Origin: a bacterium
GTDB taxonomy: Bacteria; Cyanobacteriota; Vampirovibrionia; Obscuribacterales; Obscuribacteraceae
DNA: 20,920 nucleotides
Assembly (NCBI GenBank): GCA_030431355.1
Contig: JAUIJG010000032.1
Coordinates: forward strand, 1-20,920
Reading direction: 5' to 3'
Part shown: piece after piece, positions 7,421-14,189 of the stretch
How positions within the stretch are numbered: position 1 is the stretch's first letter
Layout of the letters: every line of letters starts with the position of its first letter
Position numbers and translations under genes: made by a program
Notes under the pieces: generated by a model
The model's input: the letters and a program-made list of their open reading frames with translations, nothing else
Databases searched by the model: none
Told to the model about the DNA's origin: nothing

Positions 7421-7447
7421 GGCTCTCCCGGTCCAGACGGGAGAGCC
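7421..7447. terminator. GC-rich hairpin between 7475-8470 and 6603-7322
   Basis: A perfect 10-base stem (GGCTCTCCCG with CGGGAGAGCC) and seven-base loop, 28 bases after the stop of the gene at 7475. No clean U run follows on the minus strand, so it may be an attenuator or mRNA-processing structure rather than a full terminator. Confidence 0.55.
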
Positions 7448-7474
7448 CGCCTCATCTATCTTTTCTGTTTGCTT

Positions 7475-8470
7475 TTAGAAGTTTGTGATTACCGCTGTCG
7501 GTGTTAGCAGATGATCATTCTTCTGTTCATTCACGTTAGCCGGATCGAACTGGGCATAAGGGAATCCGAAATCAGTTGTTTTGGAACTGTAGACCGGAAG
7601 CCTTCTCATACCCTGACCGAACTCGGTGGATTGTTGAGCTTGCAGAGCGCCGATACCATGGTCTCTGGTGGAGCTTAATCCGTAGTCCTGAACTGAAGAT
7701 CCTGTAGGAACAACAGTTCCGCCGGTCTTGAATCGCTGACCACCACCAAGGTCGATGGCGCTGTTTCTCCAGCCGTTACCGGTAGGTACACCGGTGACGG
7801 TGCCGAAGCCGGCCCAGGGACCTAATCTTTCGATGTTGTCCTGGCTACCGTCGGAGCCACCACCGCCCAGAATACTGGCGCGACCACGATATCCGTACTG
7901 GTGAGTCTCCTGACCACCCCGACGGGTTGTGGGAATAGATGTGTAATATCCACCGGTTCCGGGGATGCCGCCGGCAGGATTGATGTTCAATTCCTGGGAA
8001 GCGTTGAAGCTACCGGCCGGCGCTGTCAGTGAACCGGGGTCTGCACCGGGGGTGGACGGCGGAGCCGGTACCACGCCGGTCAATGCCGGTCCAAGAACTC
8101 CCGGAGGAGATGTGACGGCAGGATCAATCGGAAGCGGAATTCCGGATGTTCCCTGGTCGATCTGGTTTGAAGGGACCACTGGCACCCAGGGTAGAAGGGT
8201 GACCGGTAGGTTCGAGTGACCACCTGCAACCGGTGCTGGAGTAGCTCCATCACCTATGGCAGGCGGTGCTCCTTCTGCCGGAGGTATGAATGCTGGAGCA
8301 CTAGGATGCCCTTGAATCAAGGGAGTTCTCAGTGTCTCCACCGGTGAGCCCGGTGCCGGGCCCGGTTGAATCGGGTCGCCCGGGAAGGGCTGCGCTTCTG
8401 CTTTCGGCATGGCGATTGCGCCGATGGCGAATGCTGCGCATATTGTTGATAGGATTCTGGACTTTAACAT
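7475..8470 (-). CDS. Secreted Pro/Gly-rich protein, paralogue of 8504-9250
   Basis: 331 residues from ATG at 8470, with AGGAGG six bases upstream. Signal peptide MLKSRILSTICAAFAIGAIA with a probable AEA|Q site near residue 26. The mature protein is rich in Pro, Gly and Thr. It shares with the neighbour at 8504-9250 the blocks ETLRTPLIQG..S, PPAEGAPPAIGDGATP, PADPGSL-like (GADPGSLTAP), INPAGGIPG, RRGGQ.T...G.GRAS, and a C-terminal VITNF. Several short repeats of the type TDFGFP, STEFGQG and VQDYGLS, each with an aromatic-Gly pair, recur in the C-terminal half. No catalytic motif and no known family seen. Likely a secreted or surface component of the type IV-like cluster (inference from position). 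The gap to the upstream gene is only 33 bases, so co-transcription is likely. Confidence 0.78.
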   Translation of the reverse strand: MLKSRILSTICAAFAIGAIAMPKAEAQPFPGDPIQPGPAPGSPVETLRTPLIQGHPSAPAFIPPAEGAPPAIGDGATPAPVAGGHSNLPVTLLPWVPVVPSNQIDQGTSGIPLPIDPAVTSPPGVLGPALTGVVPAPPSTPGADPGSLTAPAGSFNASQELNINPAGGIPGTGGYYTSIPTTRRGGQETHQYGYRGRASILGGGGSDGSQDNIERLGPWAGFGTVTGVPTGNGWRNSAIDLGGGQRFKTGGTVVPTGSSVQDYGLSSTRDHGIGALQAQQSTEFGQGMRRLPVYSSKTTDFGFPYAQFDPANVNEQKNDHLLTPTAVITNF

Positions 8471-8503
8471 GACTGGCCTCCTGAAGCCTCTTGTTACTAA
8501 CTG

Positions 8504-9250
8504 TTAGTAGTTTGCTATGGTGAATTTAGCTCTAGAATTGGAACCCTTATATAGAGTTCTGCTACCGTTGAGATCTTGAGTGGTTTGAGCACCGGGTAGA
8601 CTGGGTGCTCGGTTGGTGGACGCTCCGCTGATAGCTTGGCGCGGTCCGTCCTGGGAGGATTGCGGCGATCTATAGAGATCAGGCTTTTCGGTCAGTTTCT
8701 GGCCGAAATCCACGGTGGCAGAACCACCTCTTGCTCCTCTCCCGAAGTCTTGTGTGCACTGTCCACCCCAGCGAGTAATGGGAGCGCTGCCGGAGATTCC
8801 GCCACCGGGATTTATGGTGGTTGTGGTCACGGGCGGTCCGCTAAAGCTGGGAGGACTGTCTATGGAGCCGGGGTCGGCAGGGTCGTACTGAGTCGGAGGA
8901 GAAAGGTATGGAGCAACATAACTGTTGATCATAGACTTTCCTGATTCACCGGCCGGCACCTGGGGAATCCCCTGGACCTGGCTGGCGGGCAACTCAGGCA
9001 AGTAACCCCGATGCCCCGGTGTAACCCCGTAGGGGGTAGAGCCGTCACCGATGGGAGGAGCCTGTCCTTCCTGGGGAGGCTGGTAGGGCTGACTGGATGG
9101 AGCGCCGGATATCAAAGGACTTCTTAAAGTACTTGTTTGATACTGGGCGTTAGCTTCCTGTGCAGTGACCAGAAGAGCCAGACACAAGCAAGCGGATACT
9201 TGCGTGAGAGCAAGTAAGGTGCTTCCTGGTGTTGTACTTCTGGATTTCAA
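8504..9250 (-). CDS. Secreted Pro/Gly/Ser-rich protein, paralogue of 7475-8470; TTG start
   Basis: 248 residues if translation begins at the TTG at 9250, which has GGGAGG (9259-9264) eight bases upstream; the frame extends to a GTG at 9292 (262 residues) but that codon has no good ribosome site, and the TTG start gives a leader beginning (M)KSR that parallels MLKSR of the paralogue. Signal peptide ends near NAQ (EANAQ|Y). Shared blocks with 7475-8470: STLRSPLISGAPS, PPQEGQAPPIGDGSTP, DPADPGSI, TTINPGGGISGSA, RWGGQ.TQDFGRGARGGS, and the C-terminal end TIANY. Two TQDFG/TQDLN and VDFGQ-type short repeats are visible. Function unknown; first gene of the minus-strand cluster as seen here. Confidence 0.75.
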   Translation of the reverse strand: MKSRSTTPGSTLLALTQVSACLCLALLVTAQEANAQYQTSTLRSPLISGAPSSQPYQPPQEGQAPPIGDGSTPYGVTPGHRGYLPELPASQVQGIPQVPAGESGKSMINSYVAPYLSPPTQYDPADPGSIDSPPSFSGPPVTTTTINPGGGISGSAPITRWGGQCTQDFGRGARGGSATVDFGQKLTEKPDLYRSPQSSQDGPRQAISGASTNRAPSLPGAQTTQDLNGSRTLYKGSNSRAKFTIANY

Positions 9251-9545
9251 CTCTGTTGCCTCCCGGCTACTTGTCAAATTCGCTAGTCGCACTCTCTGGG
9301 AGTCGATACCCCTAGCTTGATAACAAATTAGCCTCTGGCGGCAAGCATGTCTAAGGGGGATTTACGACGGACCCCCCGGTTTTTCCCACTCACTATGGAA
9401 AGATTCTGAAAAATTCTAATAATAAGGGTCGAAAACCAGGCAAAAACCGATCAAAAGTCCGGGCACGGCAAAAAATATCCTTTGATTTTTTTGGACTGCC
9501 GAGCTTCGATTTCCAATCCTATATATAAGGATAGTCGGGCTAATT
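9251..9545. other. Gene-free upstream region of the minus-strand cluster
   Basis: About 295 bases with no supported gene. It should carry the promoter of the minus-strand cluster. I see A/T-rich stretches around 9400-9490 and an imperfect ATCCT...AGGAT inverted repeat over 9517-9533, but no convincing -35/-10 pair at standard spacing. Confidence 0.4.
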
Positions 9546-9551
9546 GGATCC

Positions 9552-9575
9552 CGATCAAGGCCTTTATCTTGATCG
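9552..9575. repeat. Perfect hairpin A
   Basis: CGATCAAG and CTTGATCG form an 8-base perfect stem with an 8-base loop; it abuts hairpin B with one base between them. Confidence 0.65.
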
Positions 9576-9576
9576 A

Positions 9577-9604
9577 ATCGGATCTATTAAGGATCAGATC
9601 CGAT
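9577..9604. repeat. Perfect hairpin B
   Basis: ATCGGATCT and AGATCCGAT form a 9-base perfect stem with a 10-base loop that itself contains GATC. Confidence 0.65.
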
Positions 9605-9639
9605 CCCAGAAACTGTGCCCGATAAATATATGCGCCTTA

Positions 9640-9653
9640 CCAGTGAAAACTGG
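9640..9653. other. Hairpin C with GAAA tetraloop
   Basis: CCAGT-GAAA-ACTGG on the plus strand: five-base stem closed by a GNRA-class tetraloop, a typical RNA motif. TCCCAG at 9604-9609 can also pair with CTGGGA at 9650-9655, giving an alternative long-range pairing. Suggests that a plus-strand transcript may be the functional form. Confidence 0.45.
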
Positions 9654-9672
9654 GAGCCACATAAACTCCGTC

Positions 9673-9721
9673 GTAGATCCAAGAACACGCTTACGGATCT
9701 ACTATCCACATAAAGTAGATC
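9673..9721. promoter_or_regulatory. Two mutually exclusive hairpins (D/E)
   Basis: GTAGATCC (9673-9680) pairs perfectly with GGATCTAC (9695-9702); the same middle arm, as GATCTACT (9696-9703), pairs perfectly with AGTAGATC (9714-9721). Only one can form at a time, the layout of an RNA switch or of repeated binding sites. No ligand or regulator can be named. Confidence 0.45.
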
Positions 9722-9751
9722 TATCACCAATATTGATACCGAATCTTTGAT

Positions 9752-9781
9752 GACACCATATTTGATCCGGTGTCCGTTTTT
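9752..9781 (+). terminator. Terminator-like hairpin F
   Basis: GACACC and GGTGTC form a six-base stem with an 11-base loop, followed by CG and a run of five T on the plus strand. No plus-strand gene lies upstream, so if real it ends a non-coding transcript from the hairpin region. Confidence 0.4.
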
Positions 9782-9800
9782 ATAGGCACCATTTCAGATC

Positions 9801-9824
9801 GCACCACTAAAGGTGTCATTTTTA
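9801..9824 (+). terminator. Terminator-like hairpin G
   Basis: CACC-ACTAAA-GGTG (9802-9815), extendable by a G-U pair, followed by CATTTTTAT on the plus strand. An alternative larger stem uses GGCACC at 9785-9790 against GGTGTC. Second terminator-like structure in tandem with F. Confidence 0.35.
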
Positions 9825-9958
9825 TAATCTTTGCCGCTATCCCTGATCTGATCAAGAAACCGGGCCGATTGGAGTTGATCTGACACCCCGGACGGTGGCG
9901 AATCCTTTTTACAAACTAAAAATTTGTGGTTATTATAAAGTCCAGAAAGGGGAAATCA

Positions 9959-10606
9959 GTGAGCACACAACCAGTTACTAATCAAGACGACGGTCACTTC
10001 TTTACTACATATACTTCCTCAAGCCACGAAGAAAATCTATCCCTGGATGGTTTAGAACATGTCTTCAGATGGGCCTCTGAGATGGTATCAGATGGCGAAG
10101 ACGCTCGAATAAAGCTTGCCAGAGAAAGACGTGTAAGAAAAGACGTGCTCGAGGTGGTACAGCGCTACCAACAACAGCGCATGGCTGCCAAGAACAAAGA
10201 CGAGATCGCCTATCTGCAAAGACGAGTAATCGCGCTTCTTCAGAAAGTACAAAGCCTTACTGAAGAGAACGCCGCCGTCAAACAGATAATGGTGAGCCAA
10301 TATTTCGCCCTTCAAAGAATTCCGGAACTGGAAGAGAAGATTACCGAACTAAAAGGTTTGGAATTCGAAAAAGAAGCAGCGGTCACAGAGCGCAGATACT
10401 TGATGGATGCTCTGGCTAAATTGAAAGTGGAAAGAGACTTTCTCGAAGACACTCTCACCGCAGCGGAGATAGAAAACGAAAGACTTGTCGACATATTGGA
10501 TGACACCAAGTGTGAACTCATCCATCTCCAGAACAAAAGATGGTGGCATGGACCGGTGAACTGGTTCAAAGGTTTGTTCAAATCAAATCCTTACTCCACC
10601 GGTTAG
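9959..10606 (+). CDS. Coiled-coil protein of unknown function with Trp-rich C-terminus
   Basis: 215 residues from the GTG at 9959, chosen because AGGGG lies about eight bases upstream; a GTG at 9926 in the same frame lacks a ribosome site. The first 30 or so residues are polar (MSTQPVTNQDDGHFF). Residues about 50-195 are highly charged, rich in Glu, Lys, Arg, Leu and Gln, with heptad-like spacing typical of a long coiled coil. The C-terminal end, RWWHGPVNWFKGLFKSNP, is aromatic and basic and could be an amphipathic membrane-binding segment. There is no signal peptide, so it is likely cytoplasmic or at the inner face of the membrane. I recognise no family. It stands alone on the plus strand, after the GATC-rich hairpin region and before a bidirectional terminator. 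Confidence 0.8.
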   Translation: MSTQPVTNQDDGHFFTTYTSSSHEENLSLDGLEHVFRWASEMVSDGEDARIKLARERRVRKDVLEVVQRYQQQRMAAKNKDEIAYLQRRVIALLQKVQSLTEENAAVKQIMVSQYFALQRIPELEEKITELKGLEFEKEAAVTERRYLMDALAKLKVERDFLEDTLTAAEIENERLVDILDDTKCELIHLQNKRWWHGPVNWFKGLFKSNPYSTG

Positions 10607-10642
10607 ATAAACAGCTTTACTCCAGCAGCACAGGCGGTCGGA

Positions 10643-10678
10643 ACAACTGACTCATGGGTTTGACCCTGAGTCAGTTGT
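10643..10678. terminator. Bidirectional terminator between convergent genes
   Basis: ACAACTGACTCA and TGAGTCAGTTGT form a perfect 12-base stem; the loop holds a further GGGT/ACCC pairing. It lies in the 89-base gap between the convergent coiled-coil gene and rarA. The plus-strand side is followed by a pyrimidine/T-rich stretch (CTTCTTC). Confidence 0.8.
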
Positions 10679-10695
10679 CTTCTTCAGGGCAAAGT

Positions 10696-11973
10696 TCAAG
10701 AACTACTATCAGGAAGCTTGCCTTCAAAACCTCTTTTCCCAGGACGGAAATATTTTTTCCCTTTTAGCTCCTCGGGCAGACAGGTCATATCGGTTACGCC
10801 TTCATCGTAATCGTGGGCGTATTTATAACCCTTTGAATATCCAAGATCTTTCATCAAGGACGTGGGAGCATTGCGCAGATGCATCGGTACCGGATGCTGC
10901 ATCATATTGACCGCATCCCGGGCAGCGCTTTTGTATGCGACATAAATAGAATTGGACTTGGGCGCCAGGGCCATATAGACAACAGCCTGGGCAAGGGCAA
11001 GTTTGCCTTCGGGCATACCGATAAACTCCACAGCCTGCATGGCAGAAACCGCCTGGGGCAGACAAGATGGAGAGGCGAGACCGATATCTTCGGACGCGAA
11101 ACGCACCAGCCTTCTCGATATGTATCTGGGTTCCTCGCCGGCTTCCAACATTCTGGCCAACCAGTAAAGACTGGCATCAACATCAGAGTTTCTGATGGAC
11201 TTGTGTAAGGCCGAGATCAGGTTAAAATGCTGCTCCCCGCCTTTATCATACTTTAGAACAGCCTGTTGAACCGCTTGTTTGGTATCTCGTTCCGAGACCT
11301 CTTTGGCGCCTCTTTTCTTAGCAAGCATGGTGGCAAGTTCAAGGCTATTCAATGCGGTGCGCGCGTCGCCCGATGAATAGACTGCGATACTCTCAAGAAG
11401 CTCTTCTTCAGCCGATATACCCGACTCTCCCAGACCTCTCTCTTTGTCTAATAGGGCACGGTTCAACAACTCCACCAACTCATCCCGGCTCAGTTCATGG
11501 AGAACAAAGACTTTCAGCCGGGAGAGAAGGGCTGAGTTGATCTCAAAGGAAGGATTCTCAGTGGTGGCACCGACAAGAACGATGGTGCCTGATTCTACAT
11601 AAGGGAGAAAAGCATCTTGCTGTGCTTTATTAAAGCGGTGGATCTCATCCACGAAAAGGACCGTCTGCCTTCCTTCTATTTTCATAAAAGCGTCGGCTTC
11701 GGCCATGACGTTCTTAATCTCCTTAATTCCGGAGACAACCGCCGAAAAAGAGATCCACTTGCTATTGGTTGAGTTAGCCACGGTTCTCGCGATGGTTGTC
11801 TTACCAACCCCGGGCGGACCCCAGAGCACAAAAGAAGAGAGGTCACCGGAGCTGACCATCTCCTTTAAAATTCCGCCCTCTTCAAGCAGCTCCGTCTGGC
11901 CGACGATCTCATCCAGTGACCGCGGACGCATTCGCTCCGCTAGAGGAGCCAGCCGCCCTTCACCTACTTTCAT
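10696..11973 (-). CDS. rarA: Replication-associated recombination protein A (RarA/MgsA), AAA+ ATPase
   Basis: 425 residues from ATG at 11973; a TTG two codons upstream is less likely. The N-terminal region ([18 protein letters not shown]) is typical of RarA/WHIP proteins. Walker A GPPGVGKT is at residues 52-59, Walker B FVDEIHRF near 103, followed by the [15 protein letters not shown] block and the sensor ATTENPSF. The C-terminal half carries the family blocks [13 protein letters not shown] and EDIGLA, and the region near AHDYDEG...CLPEEL. Length agrees with the family (about 440). RarA is a clamp-loader-like ATPase that acts at stalled replication forks. It lies downstream of radA and uvrC on the same strand, a grouping of genome-maintenance genes. 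Fully intact. Confidence 0.95.
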   Translation of the reverse strand: MKVGEGRLAPLAERMRPRSLDEIVGQTELLEEGGILKEMVSSGDLSSFVLWGPPGVGKTTIARTVANSTNSKWISFSAVVSGIKEIKNVMAEADAFMKIEGRQTVLFVDEIHRFNKAQQDAFLPYVESGTIVLVGATTENPSFEINSALLSRLKVFVLHELSRDELVELLNRALLDKERGLGESGISAEEELLESIAVYSSGDARTALNSLELATMLAKKRGAKEVSERDTKQAVQQAVLKYDKGGEQHFNLISALHKSIRNSDVDASLYWLARMLEAGEEPRYISRRLVRFASEDIGLASPSCLPQAVSAMQAVEFIGMPEGKLALAQAVVYMALAPKSNSIYVAYKSAARDAVNMMQHPVPMHLRNAPTSLMKDLGYSKGYKYAHDYDEGVTDMTCLPEELKGKKYFRPGKRGFEGKLPDSSS

Positions 11974-12027
11974 GTGCAAATCTCTAATCCGGTCAATTTC
12001 AAAACCTGGAAAGCCTTGTTCAAATAT

Positions 12028-12126
12028 CTAGAAAAACATAATCGCGCTGGGGATAAGCGTTACCAGGAACGCCAGAACCATAACCACGATAAGCCATTTT
12101 TGATGTTTTCTAAAGAAGTCAAGCAT
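12028..12126 (-). CDS. Possible 32-residue single-pass membrane peptide between uvrC and rarA
   Basis: From ATG at 12126 the frame gives MLDFFRKHQKW, then a hydrophobic stretch (LIVVMVLAFLVTLIPSAIMFF) and a TAG at 12028. A basic amphipathic start plus a single membrane helix is the plan of many small membrane proteins, and it also resembles the N-terminal anchor of PpiD/SurA-type foldases, so it could be a remnant of one. No good ribosome site is seen before this ATG; an upstream ATG at 12216 would add 30 residues without clear sense. It fills part of the 273-base gap between uvrC and rarA. Kept as a candidate only. Confidence 0.35.
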   Translation of the reverse strand: MLDFFRKHQKWLIVVMVLAFLVTLIPSAIMFF

Positions 12127-12202
12127 AATCTGAAATGGATACAATCCAATAAACCGGGATATAAGATAATGATGGCAGAGATCCTTTGAATCTTCAATAG
12201 AA

Positions 12203-12224
12203 CCCGCTCCAGCCATGAAGCGGG
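12203..12224 (-). terminator. Weak hairpin downstream of uvrC
   Basis: CCCGCT (12203-12208) pairs with AGCGGG (12219-12224) around a ten-base loop, 22 bases beyond the uvrC stop. No U run follows, so it may only attenuate or stabilise the transcript. Confidence 0.3.
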
Positions 12225-12246
12225 AACCGGAGCCCGCAGAAGTCCG

Positions 12247-14121
12247 CTACTTATCTCTGGAAACGGCGTCAAAAATAGCTCTGGCCACATTCTTAGGGAT
12301 TCCTTTGACAGCCTCAATCTCCTCCAGGCTGGCTTCCTTAAGCTTATTAAAAGTACCGAAGTGGTCGATGAGTAGCTTGCGCCTGGCTTTACCCACTCCT
12401 TCCAGGGTGTCGAATTTGGATGAATGGGACCGTTTTGCTCTCAACTTGCGGTGATAGGTTATGGCGAATCGGTGAGCTTCATTTCGCACCCTTTGAAGAA
12501 GGTGCAAAGCTTCACTGCGCCTGGAAAGTAAGAGAGGGCGCGACTGCCCCGGGAAATAGATCTCCTCTTGCTTCTTAGCAAGTCCCATGATGTCGAAATT
12601 CTCTCTTTTGAGACCGGCTTCTTCCAACTCATCAAGGGCCGCCAGGGCAGCTCCTAGTTGACCCTTACCGCCGTCAATTACAATCAGCTCGGGAAAAGGT
12701 TTTTCCTCTTTCAAGAGTTTTCCGTATCGACGACCGACTACTTCATTCATGGAAGCAAAGTCATCGGGAGACCCTTCCACACTCTTGATTTTGAAAGTGC
12801 GATAGTCAGACTTCTTCGGCATTCCATACTCAAAGACCACCATGGACGCTACGTTATCCGTACCCTGAATATTGGAGATGTCGAAGCACTCGATTCGGCG
12901 AGGCAAATGTTTGATACCAAGCTCCTCTTTGAGCATGGTCAGAATCCGCTCCGACTTCGCGTCCCTATCCTCTGTGCCCATTACCAGCTCATGTTCAAGG
13001 GTCTGCTCGGCATTTTTCTTAGCCATCTCAATGAGCTTTAACTTCTGACCACGCTGGGGGATAAGCAATTTTACCGACCGTCCGGCTTTGCTCTCCAATA
13101 GCGAAATTAAAAGCGCCCTGTCATCGACATCGTGGTGCAAAAGCACATCCGCCGGAACATTCACATCCTCGCAAGTGGCATAGTATTGATTGACAAAACT
13201 CTTATAAGCTTCATCCCAGGTAGTTCTATCGGTCAGATGAATCGTCACCGCATCCGATGAGATCAGCTTTCCTTCCCTGACTCGCATCAAACAGAGGATC
13301 ATCAACTTGTCCGTATGAACCTCGGCGAATATGTCCTGGCTCACTTTCGTGTTCTGGAAAAAGACTTGCTGCTTCTCAATTACCGTCTCAAGAGCTTTCA
13401 GGCGGTCGCGAAATTTAGCCGCTCTTTCAAATTCCAGGTCATCGGATGCCTGCTGCATATCACGCTTTAGCTGTGATACCACCTCCATCTGCCTGCCTGC
13501 CAAAAAGAGTTCCACCTGTTTGACCATATGGTCATAATCAGGCTCACTAACAAGCTTCTGACAGGGACCAAGACAGAGACCGATGTGATAATTCATGCAA
13601 GGTCTATCTTTAAAAAGAGGAGACTTGCGCTGACGCATGGGGAAGACTTTTCGCAAAACTTTCACGGTCTGCCACATGGCTCCGGCTTCCACATAGGGGC
13701 CGAAGATCTTAGCTTTTGGGCTGCTCTTTCTAAATCGAGCCGGGTCGCGGATCATAATCAGCCGAGGATAGGCGACATCATAGGTGATAGCCAGCCATGG
13801 ATAGCGACGATCGTCTTTGAGAGCCACGTTGTACCGGGGTAGATGCTTGCGAATAAGCGTCGCTTCCAGCAACAAGGCTTCCTTTTCGGAATGGGTAAGC
13901 ACGGTCTCCAGCTTAGCCACCCGGGGCATCATCACGAACAACTTGGGCCGCTCCCTCCAGGAAGCTTTGTTCCAGTAGGAACGGACCCTGGATTTTAGTG
14001 AAACCGCCTTACCTATATATATGATATCGCCCCGGTCATTCTTGAAGAGATAAACACCGGGACTATCGGGCAGGGCAGAGACCTGCTTCTTAAGCTCTTC
14101 ATCGGGCTCATGGGAAGTCAT
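12247..14121 (-). CDS. uvrC: UvrABC system protein C (excision nuclease subunit)
   Basis: 624 residues, ATG at 14121 preceded by AGGTGG. UvrC makes both incisions in nucleotide excision repair with UvrA and UvrB. Domains in order: GIY-YIG nuclease (about 20-100) with GVYLF, the IIYIGKA motif, and LEATLIRKHLPRYNV holding the metal-binding Glu; a cysteine-containing linker (KDRPCMNYHIGLCLGPC); UVR/UvrB-binding motif near 215 (DLEFERAAKFRDRLKAL); RNase H-like endonuclease with FDISNIQG, PELIVIDGGKGQL and EAHRFAI; C-terminal helix-hairpin-helix pair (LEGVGKARRKLL, VKGIPKNVARAIF). Proteobacterial UvrC has four cysteines in the linker; here the first is absent (FPMRQRKSPLF), a pattern I associate with cyanobacterial UvrC. 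Follows radA by 68 bases on the same strand. Confidence 0.97.
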   Translation of the reverse strand: MTSHEPDEELKKQVSALPDSPGVYLFKNDRGDIIYIGKAVSLKSRVRSYWNKASWRERPKLFVMMPRVAKLETVLTHSEKEALLLEATLIRKHLPRYNVALKDDRRYPWLAITYDVAYPRLIMIRDPARFRKSSPKAKIFGPYVEAGAMWQTVKVLRKVFPMRQRKSPLFKDRPCMNYHIGLCLGPCQKLVSEPDYDHMVKQVELFLAGRQMEVVSQLKRDMQQASDDLEFERAAKFRDRLKALETVIEKQQVFFQNTKVSQDIFAEVHTDKLMILCLMRVREGKLISSDAVTIHLTDRTTWDEAYKSFVNQYYATCEDVNVPADVLLHHDVDDRALLISLLESKAGRSVKLLIPQRGQKLKLIEMAKKNAEQTLEHELVMGTEDRDAKSERILTMLKEELGIKHLPRRIECFDISNIQGTDNVASMVVFEYGMPKKSDYRTFKIKSVEGSPDDFASMNEVVGRRYGKLLKEEKPFPELIVIDGGKGQLGAALAALDELEEAGLKRENFDIMGLAKKQEEIYFPGQSRPLLLSRRSEALHLLQRVRNEAHRFAITYHRKLRAKRSHSSKFDTLEGVGKARRKLLIDHFGTFNKLKEASLEEIEAVKGIPKNVARAIFDAVSRDK

Positions 14122-14189
14122 CTACCACCTACCACCTGACCAAAATCACAAGAGTTCTTAATACGGATACCACGGATCAGACACACTTT

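Larger units (their letters stand above)
9546..9880. repeat. GATC-dense palindromic region (about 15 GATC sites)
   Basis: GATC occurs at about 9547, 9553, 9571, 9581, 9592, 9597, 9602, 9676, 9696, 9718, 9764, 9797, 9845, 9850 and 9877, roughly ten times chance expectation, with seven within 59 bases. Most sites lie inside stems of perfect inverted repeats (listed separately). The motif TGACACC occurs at 9751 and 9881 and inverted at 9812. A 68-codon frame exists here but looks like chance. Possible identities: structured RNA, methylation-sensitive control region or interspersed palindromic repeat element. Confidence 0.7.

Noticed and set aside
9544..9750. 68-codon plus-strand frame in the GATC-rich region
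   Set aside because: It runs through perfect inverted repeats, has no ribosome site and no protein-like composition; the DNA is better explained as structured non-coding sequence.
9546..9824. oriT of a conjugative element
   Set aside because: Inverted repeats next to a type IV-like cluster would fit, but no relaxase gene or nic-like site was recognised and flanking genes are chromosomal housekeeping genes.
9546..9934. Chromosomal or plasmid replication origin
   Set aside because: GATC density and one near DnaA box (CTATCCACA at 9702-9710) recall oriC, but there is no cluster of DnaA boxes, no dnaA/dnaN or rep gene nearby. A single TTTTCCACA at 18115 does not help.
12216..12247. Longer 62-codon form of the small ORF starting at 12216
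   Set aside because: The extra 30 residues have no ribosome site and overlap the hairpin after uvrC; only the part from 12126 looks protein-like.
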